DNA of 64,000 nucleotides from G965240365 sp965240365 (GTDB lineage: Bacteria; Pseudomonadota; Gammaproteobacteria; Eutrophobiales; Eutrophobiaceae). A model generated the notes under the pieces. It saw nothing but the letters and a program-made list of their open reading frames with translations. It had not been told where the DNA came from and did not search any database. Location of the stretch: contig OZ251218.1 in assembly GCA_965240365.1 (NCBI GenBank), positions 1,178,001 to 1,242,000 of the forward strand. The letters are read 5' to 3'. Shown here one piece after another: positions 1 to 8,522 of the stretch. Numbering within the stretch: the stretch's first letter is position 1; each line of letters starts with the position of its first letter. A program made the translations under genes and the position numbers.

Positions 1-476
1 GCGCGGTTTCTTTCTCGCTGAATGGCAATCCGGTAGAAACGCTGGTTGAAGACAGGGAGTTGCTGGTGCATGTGCTGCGCGAGCAACTGGGGATGACCGG
101 CGCCCATATCGGTTGTGAAACCAGTCATTGTGGCGTGTGCACGGTGGATATGAATGGCGAGTCGGTAAAATCCTGCACGCTGCTGGCGGTGCAGGCCGAG
201 GGGGCCGAGGTGATCACGGTTGAGGGTTTGGCCGGCAGCGAGGGTTTGCACGCGGTGCAGCAGGCCTTTATTGACGAACACGGTTTGCAGTGCGGATTCT
301 GCACCACCGGCATGATGATGCGCGCTTACCGCTTCCTGCAGGAAAACCCTGAGCCGAGCGAGGAAGACATCCGCTGGGGGATGTCCGGCAACCTGTGCCG
401 TTGCACCGGCTATCAAAATATTATCAAGGCCGTACAGACGGCCGCCCAAAAACTGCAACAGGCGGGAGGTGAGTGA
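1..476 (+). CDS. coxS: Carbon monoxide dehydrogenase small (2Fe-2S) subunit CoxS, 5' end cut
   Basis: Iron-sulfur subunit of the aerobic Mo/Cu CO dehydrogenase; it passes electrons from the Mo-Cu site of CoxL towards the FAD of CoxM. The frame is open from base 3, so the first residues lie outside the window. Both clusters are visible: a plant-type ferredoxin set C-x4-C-x2-C followed by a fourth Cys (GCETSHCGVC...SC), and the C-terminal set C-x2-C...C-x-C (QCGFC...LCRCTGY). The size fits the family (about 160 aa). The stop overlaps the coxL start by one base (TGATG), which implies translational coupling. coxM is not in the window and probably lies just upstream. A generic xanthine-oxidase-family small subunit is excluded by the form I partner. 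Confidence 0.95.
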   Translation, partial: AVSFSLNGNPVETLVEDRELLVHVLREQLGMTGAHIGCETSHCGVCTVDMNGESVKSCTLLAVQAEGAEVITVEGLAGSEGLHAVQQAFIDEHGLQCGFCTTGMMMRAYRFLQENPEPSEEDIRWGMSGNLCRCTGYQNIIKAVQTAAQKLQQAGGE

Positions 477-2890
477 TGGCCGTGGCTGAAGAACAAATGG
501 AACAACTGGAACGGCGGGATGCCTTAAAAGGCATAGGCTGCAAGAGAAAGCGCAAGGAAGACCCCCGTTTTGTGCAGGGCAAGGGCAACTATGTCGATGA
601 CATTAAACTGAACGGCATGCTGCATGCCGATATGGTGCGCAGCCCCTATGCCCATGCCCGAATCAAGCGTATCGACAAGGAAAAAGCGCTGGCCTTGCCG
701 GGCGTTCACGCCGTGCTCAGCGCCGCCGATCTGGCGCCGCTGAAGCTGCACTGGATGCCGACCCTGGCCGGCGATGTGCAGGCCGTGCTGGCCGATGAAA
801 AGGCGCATTTCCAATATCAGGAAGTGGCCGTGGTCATCGCCGACAACCGCTATATCGCGGCCGATGCGGTTGATCTGGTGCAGGTCGAATACGAAGCGCT
901 GCCGGCGCTGGTGGACGCGCACCGGGCGATGGACGAGGACGCGCCCGTTTTGAGGGAAGATCTGCTTGACAAAATGGAAGGGGCGCACGGCCGCCGCAAA
1001 CATGCCAATCATATCTTCTCCTGGGAAGCCGGCGACCGCGAGCGTACCGATCGCGTGTTTGCCGCCGCCGAGGTCACCGTCAAGCAGGACATGTATTACC
1101 CGCGGGTTCACCCGAGTCCGCTTGAGACCTGTGGCTGTGTGGCCTCTTATGACAAGGTCAGCGAACATCTCACCGTTTATCTGACTTCGCAGGCCCCGCA
1201 TGTGGTGCGCACCGTGGTCTCCATGTTATCGGGCCTGCCCGAGAGCAAAATCCGTATCGTGTCGCCGGATATCGGCGGCGGTTTTGGCAACAAGGTCGGG
1301 GTTTACCCCGGCTATGTGACGGCGATTGTCGCCTCGATCGTGCTCGGCCGGCCGGTCAAATGGGTTGAAGATCGCATGGAGAATTTATCGACCACGGCCT
1401 TTGCGCGTGATTATCACATGACCGGGGAACTGGCGGCGGATAAAGACGGCCGTATCAAGGGGCTGCGCGCTTATGTGCTGGCCGATCATGGCGCCTTCGA
1501 CGCCTGCGCCGATCCGTCAAAATTCCCGGCTGGCTTATTTCATATCTGCACGGGTTCCTATGACATCCCGACCGCGCATGTGGAAGTGGATGGCGTTTAC
1601 ACCAACAAGGCGCCCGGCGGCGTGGCCTATCGCTGTTCGTTCAGGGTGACGGAGGCCGTTTATCTGATCGAGCGAATGATGGATGTGCTGGCCCAAAAGC
1701 TCGATATGGACAAGGCCGAGATCCGTTTTCGCAACTTTATCAAACCCGGGCAGTTTCCCTACCAGACCTGTCTGGGCTGGGAAATCGACAGCGGCAGCTA
1801 TGCCGAGGGCCTGAAGAAAGTGCTGGCCGCGGTCGATTATCCGGCGCTGCGCCGGGAGCAGGCCGAAAAGCGCGCGCGGGGCGAGTTGATGGGCATCGGC
1901 ATCGTCACCTTTACCGAGATAGTCGGGGCCGGGCCGAGCAGAAACTGTGACATCCTCGGGGTCGGCATGTTCGACAGCGCCGAGATCCGGGTGCACCCGA
2001 CCGGCAGCGTCATCGCCCGTATGGGCACGATCACCCAGGGTCAGGGGCATGAAACCACCTATGCCCAGATTATCGCGACCGAACTGGGCTTGCCCTCTGA
2101 CGAGATTCAGATTGAAGAAGGCGACACCGATACGGCCCCTTACGGCCTGGGCACCTACGGTTCCCGCTCGACGCCCGTGGCCGGCGCGGCCATTGCCATG
2201 GCGGCCCGTAAGATACGGGCCAAGGCCGGGCGGATCGCCGCCCATCTTTTAGAGGTGAACGAGGCCGACCTGGAATGGGACATTGACGGTTTCAAGGTCA
2301 AAGGCGTGCCCGGCGCGGTAAAAACCATGAAAGAAATCGCTTGGGCGGCCTACAACAATGTGCCTGAAGGCATGGAGCCGGGCCTGGAATCCGTGAACTA
2401 TTATGACCCGCCCAATTTTACCTATCCGTCGGGCGCCTATGTGTGCGTGGTGGACATAGATCGGTTCACGGGCGGCGTCCGGGTGCGCCGCTTTTACGCC
2501 CTGGATGACTGCGGCACCCGGATTAACCCGATGATCATAGAGGGCCAGATTCATGGCGGCCTGAACGAAGGCTTTGCCGTGGCGATGGGGCAGGAGTTGC
2601 CTTACGATGAAAGCGGTAATTTGCTGGGCAACACCTTTATGGATTATTTCATCCCCACCTTCGTTGAAACCCCGCGCTGGGAAACCGATCAGACCGTGAC
2701 GCCCTCGCCCCATCATCCGCTGGGGGCAAAGGGCGTCGGTGAATCCTCGCATGTCGGCAGTATTCCCTGTTTCAGCGCGGCGATTGTCGATGCCTTTGCC
2801 CATCTGGGCGTGACGCACATGAATATGCCGCATAACGCCTACCGCGTATGGAAAAAAATTGATTCACTGGGGCTGAACAAGCCGGCCTGA
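476..2890 (+). CDS. coxL: Form I carbon monoxide dehydrogenase large subunit CoxL
   Basis: Catalytic subunit that oxidises CO with water to CO2 at a Cu-S-Mo(=O) site carrying molybdopterin cytosine dinucleotide. About 804 aa, the usual length. The active-site loop AYRCSFR lies near residues 384-390; this AYxCSFR loop, whose Cys binds Cu, is the accepted signature of true (form I) CO dehydrogenases and separates them from form II relatives. The C-terminal GVGE motif near residue 755 supplies the conserved Glu near Mo. I chose ATG 476, which overlaps the coxS stop; a GTG at 473 is an alternative start, with GGAGGTGAG just before both. It is followed after 19 bases by coxG. Confidence 0.96.
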   Translation: MAVAEEQMEQLERRDALKGIGCKRKRKEDPRFVQGKGNYVDDIKLNGMLHADMVRSPYAHARIKRIDKEKALALPGVHAVLSAADLAPLKLHWMPTLAGDVQAVLADEKAHFQYQEVAVVIADNRYIAADAVDLVQVEYEALPALVDAHRAMDEDAPVLREDLLDKMEGAHGRRKHANHIFSWEAGDRERTDRVFAAAEVTVKQDMYYPRVHPSPLETCGCVASYDKVSEHLTVYLTSQAPHVVRTVVSMLSGLPESKIRIVSPDIGGGFGNKVGVYPGYVTAIVASIVLGRPVKWVEDRMENLSTTAFARDYHMTGELAADKDGRIKGLRAYVLADHGAFDACADPSKFPAGLFHICTGSYDIPTAHVEVDGVYTNKAPGGVAYRCSFRVTEAVYLIERMMDVLAQKLDMDKAEIRFRNFIKPGQFPYQTCLGWEIDSGSYAEGLKKVLAAVDYPALRREQAEKRARGELMGIGIVTFTEIVGAGPSRNCDILGVGMFDSAEIRVHPTGSVIARMGTITQGQGHETTYAQIIATELGLPSDEIQIEEGDTDTAPYGLGTYGSRSTPVAGAAIAMAARKIRAKAGRIAAHLLEVNEADLEWDIDGFKVKGVPGAVKTMKEIAWAAYNNVPEGMEPGLESVNYYDPPNFTYPSGAYVCVVDIDRFTGGVRVRRFYALDDCGTRINPMIIEGQIHGGLNEGFAVAMGQELPYDESGNLLGNTFMDYFIPTFVETPRWETDQTVTPSPHHPLGAKGVGESSHVGSIPCFSAAIVDAFAHLGVTHMNMPHNAYRVWKKIDSLGLNKPA

Positions 2891-2909
2891 GCGCCAGAGA
2901 GGAAAACTA

Positions 2910-3494
2910 ATGAAGGTTGAACTGGACAAGGTATTCAAGATAGCCGCGCCGGCCTCCGCCGCATGGCAGTTTCTGCAACAGATCGAGGCGGTCGCGGCCT
3001 GTATGCCCGGCGCGGAGATAACGGAACGGATCGATGAGCATCATTACAAGGGCAAGGTAAAGAGCCGGATCGGACCGGCTACCATGGCCTTTGACGGCGA
3101 CATCGAAATCAAGGGCATTGACGTGGAAAAGCGCGAGTTGCGGCTGCGCGGTTCGGGCCAGGACACCAAAGGGACCTCCTCGGCCAGCATGGATTTGACC
3201 GCGTGGATTGTCGATGGCGATGAGGCCGGCTGTGAACTCAAAGGCCAGGCCGAGGTGAACGTCAATGGCAAGGTGGCGAGCCTCGGCGGGCGTATGATGA
3301 ATCAGGTGGCCGATCAAATTCTCGATCAGTTTGGCAGGAACTTCGCCGGTAACGTGATCGCGGCGGGCGGCGATGAACGGGCCGCGGAGGCTAAAGAACA
3401 ACTCGCCGCCGAACCCCGGGAATTGAACGTGCTGGCGCTGGCCTGGTCGGTTCTGCTGGGTTTGCTAAAACGAATATTCAAAAAAGACCGTTGA
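2910..3494 (+). CDS. coxG: CoxG, SRPBCC-fold CO dehydrogenase accessory protein
   Basis: A 194-aa CoxG-family (SRPBCC, START-like) protein. Family members have a large hydrophobic pocket, are encoded in cox clusters, and have been linked to attaching CO dehydrogenase to the cytoplasmic membrane and handing electrons to the quinone pool. The N terminus (KVELDKVFKIAAPASAAWQFL...CMPGAEI) is typical of the family. The last 25 residues, rich in Leu/Val/Trp and ending in KRIFKKDR, look like an amphipathic or membrane-touching tail. AGAGAGG precedes the ATG. In Oligotropha coxG lies further downstream; here it directly follows coxL. Confidence 0.88.
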   Translation: MKVELDKVFKIAAPASAAWQFLQQIEAVAACMPGAEITERIDEHHYKGKVKSRIGPATMAFDGDIEIKGIDVEKRELRLRGSGQDTKGTSSASMDLTAWIVDGDEAGCELKGQAEVNVNGKVASLGGRMMNQVADQILDQFGRNFAGNVIAAGGDERAAEAKEQLAAEPRELNVLALAWSVLLGLLKRIFKKDR

Positions 3495-3560
3495 CGGGCG
3501 CGTTGTGGGCGCGCTTCAAACCGGGGCCGGAACAGGCCCTGAAAAGAAGGTCACACAGAC

Positions 3561-4463
3561 ATGCCTCAGCCGGCGCGTATGAAGAATAAAGCGGCCATGA
3601 ACAAAAATGAATGGCAGCGCCTGCTTGATGAGCAGGGCTATATTGCCGAGAGCAGCCTGGCCGCGGCGCTGGCCATTTACCAGCAATTACGCCGGCCCCT
3701 GTTGCTTGAGGGCGACGCCGGGGTCGGCAAGACCCAAATCGGGCAGACCCTGGCGGATATTTTCAACTGCAAACTGATCCGCCTGCAGTGTTACGAGGGC
3801 CTGGATGTCAACACGACGATCTATGAATGGAATTATCAGCGGCAACTGCTCAGCATCCAGTTTCAAAAGCAGAGTGATCAGAATACCGAAGACAGCCTGT
3901 TCAGCGATCGCTTTTTGCTGAAGCGGCCCCTGTTGCAGGCGATCAGCCAAACCGAGCCGCCGGTTTTGCTGATCGATGAAATCGACCGGGCCGATGAAGA
4001 GTTTGAAGCCTTTTTGCTGGAGATGCTTGCCGATTACCAGATCAGTATCCCGGAGATCGGCGCCATCAAGGCGCTCAGCGAACCTTATGTCATACTCACC
4101 TCAAACGCGACCCGCGAACTCGGCGACGCGCTGCGCAGGCGCTGCCTGTATTATTATCTTGAATACCCGTCCTTCGACAAGGAATTGCAAATTATTCACA
4201 AGAGACTGCCCGCTATCCGGCAAACCCTGGCCCGGCAACTCGTCAGTTTTGTCCAGGATTTGAGGAAACAGGATCTGCAAAAGGCGCCGGGTATCGCGGA
4301 GACGCTGGACTGGGCCGCCGCCTTAATGAATCTGGGCCTTGATAGTCTGGACACCGATCTTGAAACACTGGCCGACTCCCTGATCTGCCTTTTAAAAACC
4401 CGCGAAGATCGCGCTTTGCTGACAGAACCGGAATTGCAGCGCCGCGTCGCCGGCACGCTGTAG
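3561..4463 (+). CDS. coxD: CoxD, MoxR-type AAA+ ATPase for active-site maturation
   Basis: AAA+ ATPase of the MoxR type. In Oligotropha CoxD is needed to build the Cu-S-Mo cluster in CoxL after folding. Walker A GDAGVGKT is at residues 51-58 and Walker B VLLIDE at about 135-140, followed by sensor-1-like LTSNATRELGDALRRRC. 300 aa from ATG 3561; a second ATG at 3597 (MNKNEW) could be the true start, since the first 12 residues are not conserved-looking. It is followed after two bases by the vWA gene coxE, the usual MoxR-vWA pairing. Confidence 0.9.
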   Translation: MPQPARMKNKAAMNKNEWQRLLDEQGYIAESSLAAALAIYQQLRRPLLLEGDAGVGKTQIGQTLADIFNCKLIRLQCYEGLDVNTTIYEWNYQRQLLSIQFQKQSDQNTEDSLFSDRFLLKRPLLQAISQTEPPVLLIDEIDRADEEFEAFLLEMLADYQISIPEIGAIKALSEPYVILTSNATRELGDALRRRCLYYYLEYPSFDKELQIIHKRLPAIRQTLARQLVSFVQDLRKQDLQKAPGIAETLDWAAALMNLGLDSLDTDLETLADSLICLLKTREDRALLTEPELQRRVAGTL

Positions 4464-4465
4464 CG

Positions 4466-5656
4466 ATGGATCAGGCGCTTAAACCGGGCCCCTCCGGCGC
4501 CGCTGAACCAGCCGCGCATATTCAGGCCAGGCTGTGCGCCTTTCTGCGGGCGGCGCGGGAAAATCATTATTTTGCCGGCGTGGCCGAGCAACTGGACGCC
4601 CAGCGCTTATTGAATGAACCGGGCGTGACCGACCGGGCGCAATTTTACACCGGCCTCAAAACCCTGCTCTGTTGCTCGCGCCAGCAATGGCAGGGGTTCG
4701 ACGCCCTGTTCGCGCGTTTCTGGGGAGGCAAAAGCCCGCGCCGCGCGCCCCCCGACCAGATCGATCTTTCCGGCCGGGCCGGGGCAATCCTGCCCGGCCG
4801 GGGACAGGCCACGATGCAGGCGGCCGAGGCCGGTCTTGCGCCCGCGGGCGAGGATGACAGCGGGGATGATAAGGACGGCGCGGGCCTGGCCGGCGCCGGC
4901 CATTACGAACGCCTGGCCGCTGTTGACTTTCAGTTCATTGTCAATAGCGCCGAACAGCGCCGGGTCGAGCGGCTCGTCGAGCGCCAGGTCAGGCGTCTCA
5001 AGCCGTCTGTTTCCCGCAGAAACCGGGCCGGCCGGGCCGGCCATAAACCGGATCTGCGCAAAACGCTGCGGGCTTCGCTGCAATATGGGGGCGTTCCCAT
5101 CCATACGGCCTTCAGGCAACGGCGCACGCGGCCACCGCGCCTGGTGTTGATTGTCGATGTCAGCCGTTCCATGTCGATTTACAGCGCCGTTTTTTTGCAT
5201 TTTGCCAGAGGGCTGGTGAATCTGTTTCACACCGCCGATGCCTTTGCCTGCCACACCCGTCTGGTCCCTATCCGCCGGGCGCTGCGCGCGCCTGATCTGC
5301 CGCGGGTTAAACAGCGCCTCGGATTGATCGCGGAGGGCTGGTCCGGCGGCACCCGTCTGGGTGAATGTCTGGCCGTTTTTAACCGCGATTATGGCCGCAC
5401 GGTAAACCGGCGCAGTATCATAATGCTGGTCAGCGATGGTCTGGACGCGGGAGACGCTCAATTGCTGGTGGAGCAACTCGCGCGGATAAAGCAACGCTGC
5501 CGGCGCCTGATCTGGCTGAATCCCTTGCTGGGACGGCCGGGGTATGAAGTGAAAACACGCTCGCTGCTGGCGGCGCGGCCCCTGCTGGATTTATTTCTGC
5601 CGGCGCACAATTTGAAAAGCCTGGAGAGGCTGGATGCCGAACTGCTCGGTTTATGA
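4466..5656 (+). CDS. coxE: CoxE, von Willebrand A domain maturation protein
   Basis: Partner of CoxD in maturation of the CO dehydrogenase Mo-Cu site. 396 aa. The C-terminal half holds a vWA domain with the MIDAS motif DVSRSMS (near residue 231) and a second conserved segment LVSDGLDAG. The N-terminal half is Ala/Gly/Arg-rich and looks poorly ordered around residues 100-150. The stop overlaps the coxF start (ATGA), so the two are translationally coupled. Confidence 0.88.
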   Translation: MDQALKPGPSGAAEPAAHIQARLCAFLRAARENHYFAGVAEQLDAQRLLNEPGVTDRAQFYTGLKTLLCCSRQQWQGFDALFARFWGGKSPRRAPPDQIDLSGRAGAILPGRGQATMQAAEAGLAPAGEDDSGDDKDGAGLAGAGHYERLAAVDFQFIVNSAEQRRVERLVERQVRRLKPSVSRRNRAGRAGHKPDLRKTLRASLQYGGVPIHTAFRQRRTRPPRLVLIVDVSRSMSIYSAVFLHFARGLVNLFHTADAFACHTRLVPIRRALRAPDLPRVKQRLGLIAEGWSGGTRLGECLAVFNRDYGRTVNRRSIIMLVSDGLDAGDAQLLVEQLARIKQRCRRLIWLNPLLGRPGYEVKTRSLLAARPLLDLFLPAHNLKSLERLDAELLGL

Positions 5657-6501
5657 CGATGGCCGTGGCGGAAGACTTACTGAGCGAGGCCTGCCGTTTA
5701 AGACAGGAACGGGTGGATTATGCCCTGGCGACGGTGGTGCGCGCGGAATCGCCCACGGCGGCAAAAGCCGGGGCCAGGGCGCTGGTGTTTGCAGACGGCC
5801 GCATGCGGGGCTGGATCGGCGGCGGCTGCGCCGAACCGGCCGTGCTGGAAACCGCCCGACAGTGTCTGCAGGATGGCCGGGCGCGGTTGATTCGGGTCGG
5901 CCCTTCTGCCCCGGTCGCGTCAATGCCCGGCATCACTCATTTCCCCAGCCGTTGTCACAGCGGGGGCACATTGGATATTTTTATTGAGCCGGTCAAGGCC
6001 GAGCCGGCCCTCTGGATTTACGGTTCTTCTCCGCTTGCCGGGACTCTGGCGCGGCTATCCGCGTATCTGGGTTTTAGCGTGACAGCCTGGGTTTCAAGCC
6101 GGGACAAACCGGCTGTTTTTAAGCCACAGAGGCGTTCTGAACCGGAGACGGCGCCGGATGATAAACGAGCGCCGGATTTTGCGGTTGTCGCCACCCAGGG
6201 ACGGGGGGACCTGCCCGCTTTAACGGCGGCCATTGACGCGGCCGCGCCCTATATCGGTTTTATCGCCAGCCGGCGTAAAGGCAAAAAAATACAACAGGCC
6301 CTGCTGAAAAACGGCGTCGCCAGGGCAAAGGTCGATGCCATCCGGGTCGCTGTCGGCATTGACATCGGCGCTGAAACACCGCAGGAAATTGCCCTGTCGG
6401 TGCTGGCCGCCCTGGTCGCCCACAGAAACCGGCATGCCGCCGCCCAACAGCAGGCCGGCGCCCCGGCGGATTCAGACCATTGCTGCGGCAGCCATGATTA
6501 A
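5653..6501 (+). CDS. coxF: CoxF, XdhC/CoxI-family Mo-cofactor sulfuration/insertion factor
   Basis: XdhC-type protein, a family that binds molybdenum cofactor and helps sulfurate it and insert it into xanthine-oxidase-family enzymes. 282 aa. The N-terminal XdhC_CoxI part carries GWIGGGCAEP and CHSGGTLDIFIEP; the Rossmann-like C-terminal part has LWIYGSSPLAGTLARL and FIASRRKGKK. It ends in an unusual Cys/His tail (DSDHCCGSHD) that could bind a metal; whether it handles copper is speculation. ATG 5653 overlaps the coxE stop. A second family member is encoded at 7153. Confidence 0.86.
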   Translation: MTMAVAEDLLSEACRLRQERVDYALATVVRAESPTAAKAGARALVFADGRMRGWIGGGCAEPAVLETARQCLQDGRARLIRVGPSAPVASMPGITHFPSRCHSGGTLDIFIEPVKAEPALWIYGSSPLAGTLARLSAYLGFSVTAWVSSRDKPAVFKPQRRSEPETAPDDKRAPDFAVVATQGRGDLPALTAAIDAAAPYIGFIASRRKGKKIQQALLKNGVARAKVDAIRVAVGIDIGAETPQEIALSVLAALVAHRNRHAAAQQQAGAPADSDHCCGSHD

Positions 6502-7150
6502 GATCGGCGCCGTATTACTGGCCGCCGGTTTCTCCCGGCGTATGGGCGCGCTGAACAAGCTCGAATTAACGGTCAATGGCCGGCCGCTGATCAGGCACAG
6601 CGCGATGACCCTGCTGGAAAGTGATGTGTGCGACCTGACAGTGGTGCTTGGCTATAAGTCGCGGACGATTCGGGCGCTCTTAAAGGGCCTGGACATTAAT
6701 ATCGCGCACAACCCCTGTTTTGCGCAGGGGCAAATGACATCCGTGCACGCGGGTTTGCTCGCCATAACGAAGCCGCTTGACGGCGTCATGCTGTGCCTGT
6801 CTGACCAACCCCTGCTGACCCCGGCCGATATTAACTTCCTCATCGCCGCCTTTGCCGACAGCCGCCGTGATCGAATTCTAATCCCGACATTTGCAGGCCA
6901 GCGCGGCAATCCGATCATTATTCCCCGCTGCCGGATCGGGGCGATCCTGGCGGGGGACAAAAAGCCCGGTTGCCGGCGCTTTATAGCGCGGCATCCCGAA
7001 CTGACCCTCGCCTGTGTCATGCAAAATAATCACGTGGTGTTCGATATTGACACCGAGGCGGATTATCAGCGCTTTAAGGTGCGCGGGCCGGGCGGCCCTC
7101 AACCCGGCAATGGCAATCACCGCCCGGACCGGCTTGCACAAAGAATCTAA
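6494..7150 (+). CDS. mocA: MocA/MobA-like molybdenum cofactor cytidylyltransferase
   Basis: NTP-transferase-fold enzyme of the MocA type, expected to convert Mo-molybdopterin plus CTP to the cytosine dinucleotide cofactor that CO dehydrogenase uses. 218 aa. The nucleotide-binding start AVLLAAGFSRRMG lies at residues 5-17, CLSDQPLL is the family D-Q-P motif, and FDIDTEADYQRF is the usual C-terminal end. ATG 6494 overlaps the coxF stop by 8 bases, and a longer upstream reading frame only copies coxF sequence. Mo/guanine (MobA) specificity cannot be ruled out from sequence alone, but the cox context favours CTP. Confidence 0.83.
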   Translation: MIKIGAVLLAAGFSRRMGALNKLELTVNGRPLIRHSAMTLLESDVCDLTVVLGYKSRTIRALLKGLDINIAHNPCFAQGQMTSVHAGLLAITKPLDGVMLCLSDQPLLTPADINFLIAAFADSRRDRILIPTFAGQRGNPIIIPRCRIGAILAGDKKPGCRRFIARHPELTLACVMQNNHVVFDIDTEADYQRFKVRGPGGPQPGNGNHRPDRLAQRI

Positions 7151-7152
7151 AG

Positions 7153-7962
7153 ATGCCAAAGAATATTTTTGAATATATCGTAGAACAGCAGAAAGGCAGG
7201 CGGCCGTTTGCGATCGCGACCGTGGTTGAAACCCGCGGATCGGTCTCCGCCAGGACTTCCGCCAAGGCCCTGATCAACGATCAGGGGCGGCTTGTCTGCG
7301 GCTGGGTGGGTGGCGGCTGCGCTGAATCGACAACGATTAGCAAGGCGCTGGAATGTATGGAAAATGGCGCTACGGCGATCCTGGATATCGATCTGGATGA
7401 TGAAATGCTGGGCGCCGGTATGCCTTGTGGAGGAAGTATGCGTGTTTATGTCGAGGCCATATTGCCTGAACCGACGCTGTGGATCATGGGCCACGGGCGG
7501 GTGGCGGAAACCTTATGCTTATTGGGGGGGCTGCTGGGGCTGCGCGTGGTCGTCAACGACCCCGCCATTGAGCGGGGAAAATACCCGGACGCCGATGTAT
7601 TGATCGACACGGACCCGGATTACGCGCGCCTGGATCCGGCCCGCGGCGATTACGTGGTTATCGCCACCCAGCATAAAGGCGATCATGAATCCATCAAGCG
7701 GGCGCTGGACTCCGAGGCCGCTTATATTGCCCTGATTGCCAGCCGCAAGCGCTCCGGGCTGGTGCTGGACTACCTGCATGAGGAAGGCGCGAGCGCGGCG
7801 GATATCGAGCGGATTATGGCCCCGGCGGGGCTTGACCTGGGCGCCCGCACGGCCGAGGAAATTGCGCTCTGTGTCATCAGCGAAATTACCCTGCTCAGGC
7901 GCGGCGGTTCGGGGCTGAGAATGCGCGACAAGCTGCAACGGGAGGCCCGGCAAGGTGAGTGA
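7153..7962 (+). CDS. coxI: Second XdhC/CoxI-family maturation factor
   Basis: 269-aa XdhC/CoxI-family protein with the complete two-part layout: the N-terminal domain has VVETRGSVSARTSAKAL and GWVGGGCAE, a middle segment MPCGGSMRVYVE, then a Rossmann domain (LWIMGHGRVAETL, YVVIATQHKGD, YIALIASRKRS) and a C-terminal DLGARTAEEIALCVISEI. It keeps the CGG motif that CoxF has as CHSGG, so the two copies are probably not redundant. It follows mocA after two bases and overlaps the next gene by 8 bases. The symbol is by analogy with Oligotropha. Confidence 0.84.
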   Translation: MPKNIFEYIVEQQKGRRPFAIATVVETRGSVSARTSAKALINDQGRLVCGWVGGGCAESTTISKALECMENGATAILDIDLDDEMLGAGMPCGGSMRVYVEAILPEPTLWIMGHGRVAETLCLLGGLLGLRVVVNDPAIERGKYPDADVLIDTDPDYARLDPARGDYVVIATQHKGDHESIKRALDSEAAYIALIASRKRSGLVLDYLHEEGASAADIERIMAPAGLDLGARTAEEIALCVISEITLLRRGGSGLRMRDKLQREARQGE

Positions 7963-8380
7963 ACGGCTCTATAAAAGCCGGCTGCTGCAACACTTCAGAA
8001 GGCCCAGCAACCGGGGCGGCCTTGATGGGGCCGACTACCGGGCCAGAAGCTGGAATCCGCTTTGCGGCGATGAACTGGAAGTGGCCGTGTTTTGCGCGGG
8101 GCCGGAATTTCGGCAGGTGCGTTTTGAAGGGCGTGGCTGCTCGGTCTGCATCGCCTCGGCCTCGATGATGACCGAGGCCGTGACCGGGCTGGACCGGCAA
8201 CGGCTGCATCGGCTCATGGCTGAACTGCAAGGCTGGCTCGCGGCGGATGCGCCGGCAGAACCGCGCGGCCTGCCCGCCGTGCTGCTGCCGCTCGCGCCCG
8301 TGCGGGAACTGCCCGCGCGCAAAAAATGCGTGCTGCTCTGCTGGGAAGCGCTGGAAGACGCGCTTGCGGGCGCTTGCTGA
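7955..8380 (+). CDS. SufU/IscU-like iron-sulfur scaffold protein in the cox operon
   Basis: 141-aa protein of the IscU/SufU fold. The three scaffold Cys positions can be seen: NPLCGDE, GRGCSVCIASASMMTEAV and KKCVLLCW, in the spacing of SufU proteins. Extra Cys residues sit next to the second and third sites. Start is GTG 7955, overlapping the previous stop by 8 bases. A scaffold gene at the end of a CO dehydrogenase operon may serve the two 2Fe-2S clusters of CoxS or supply sulfur for the Cu-S-Mo site; that role is inference. Confidence 0.8.
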   Translation: MSERLYKSRLLQHFRRPSNRGGLDGADYRARSWNPLCGDELEVAVFCAGPEFRQVRFEGRGCSVCIASASMMTEAVTGLDRQRLHRLMAELQGWLAADAPAEPRGLPAVLLPLAPVRELPARKKCVLLCWEALEDALAGAC

Positions 8381-8436
8381 AGCGGCCCTGATATAAGTCC
8401 ATACCAAAATGACCGCGGGCGCAAAAACAACATTCG

Positions 8437-8508
8437 TCGTCATTCCGACGTAGGTGGTAGAGCCGCGCCTGCCTGCGCCATCAAATATGTCATTCCGGCA
8501 AACGGCTG
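8437..8508. repeat. Fragments of dispersed GTCATTCC-type palindromic repeats
   Basis: The 142-base gap after the cox operon holds GTCATTCC followed by ACGTAGGTGGTAGAGC, a segment that recurs in the tandem array at 48.5-49.1 kb, then CCTGCCTGC and a second TCATTCCGGC. These are partial copies of the repeats described elsewhere in the window. No gene or clear terminator was seen. Confidence 0.6.
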
Positions 8509-8522
8509 TGCCAAACCTATGG

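Noticed and set aside
524..2833. Long antisense reading frames opposite coxL (for example 1535-2245, 2249-2833)
   Set aside because: They are shadows of a high-GC gene with strong protein evidence on the plus strand and show no family features.
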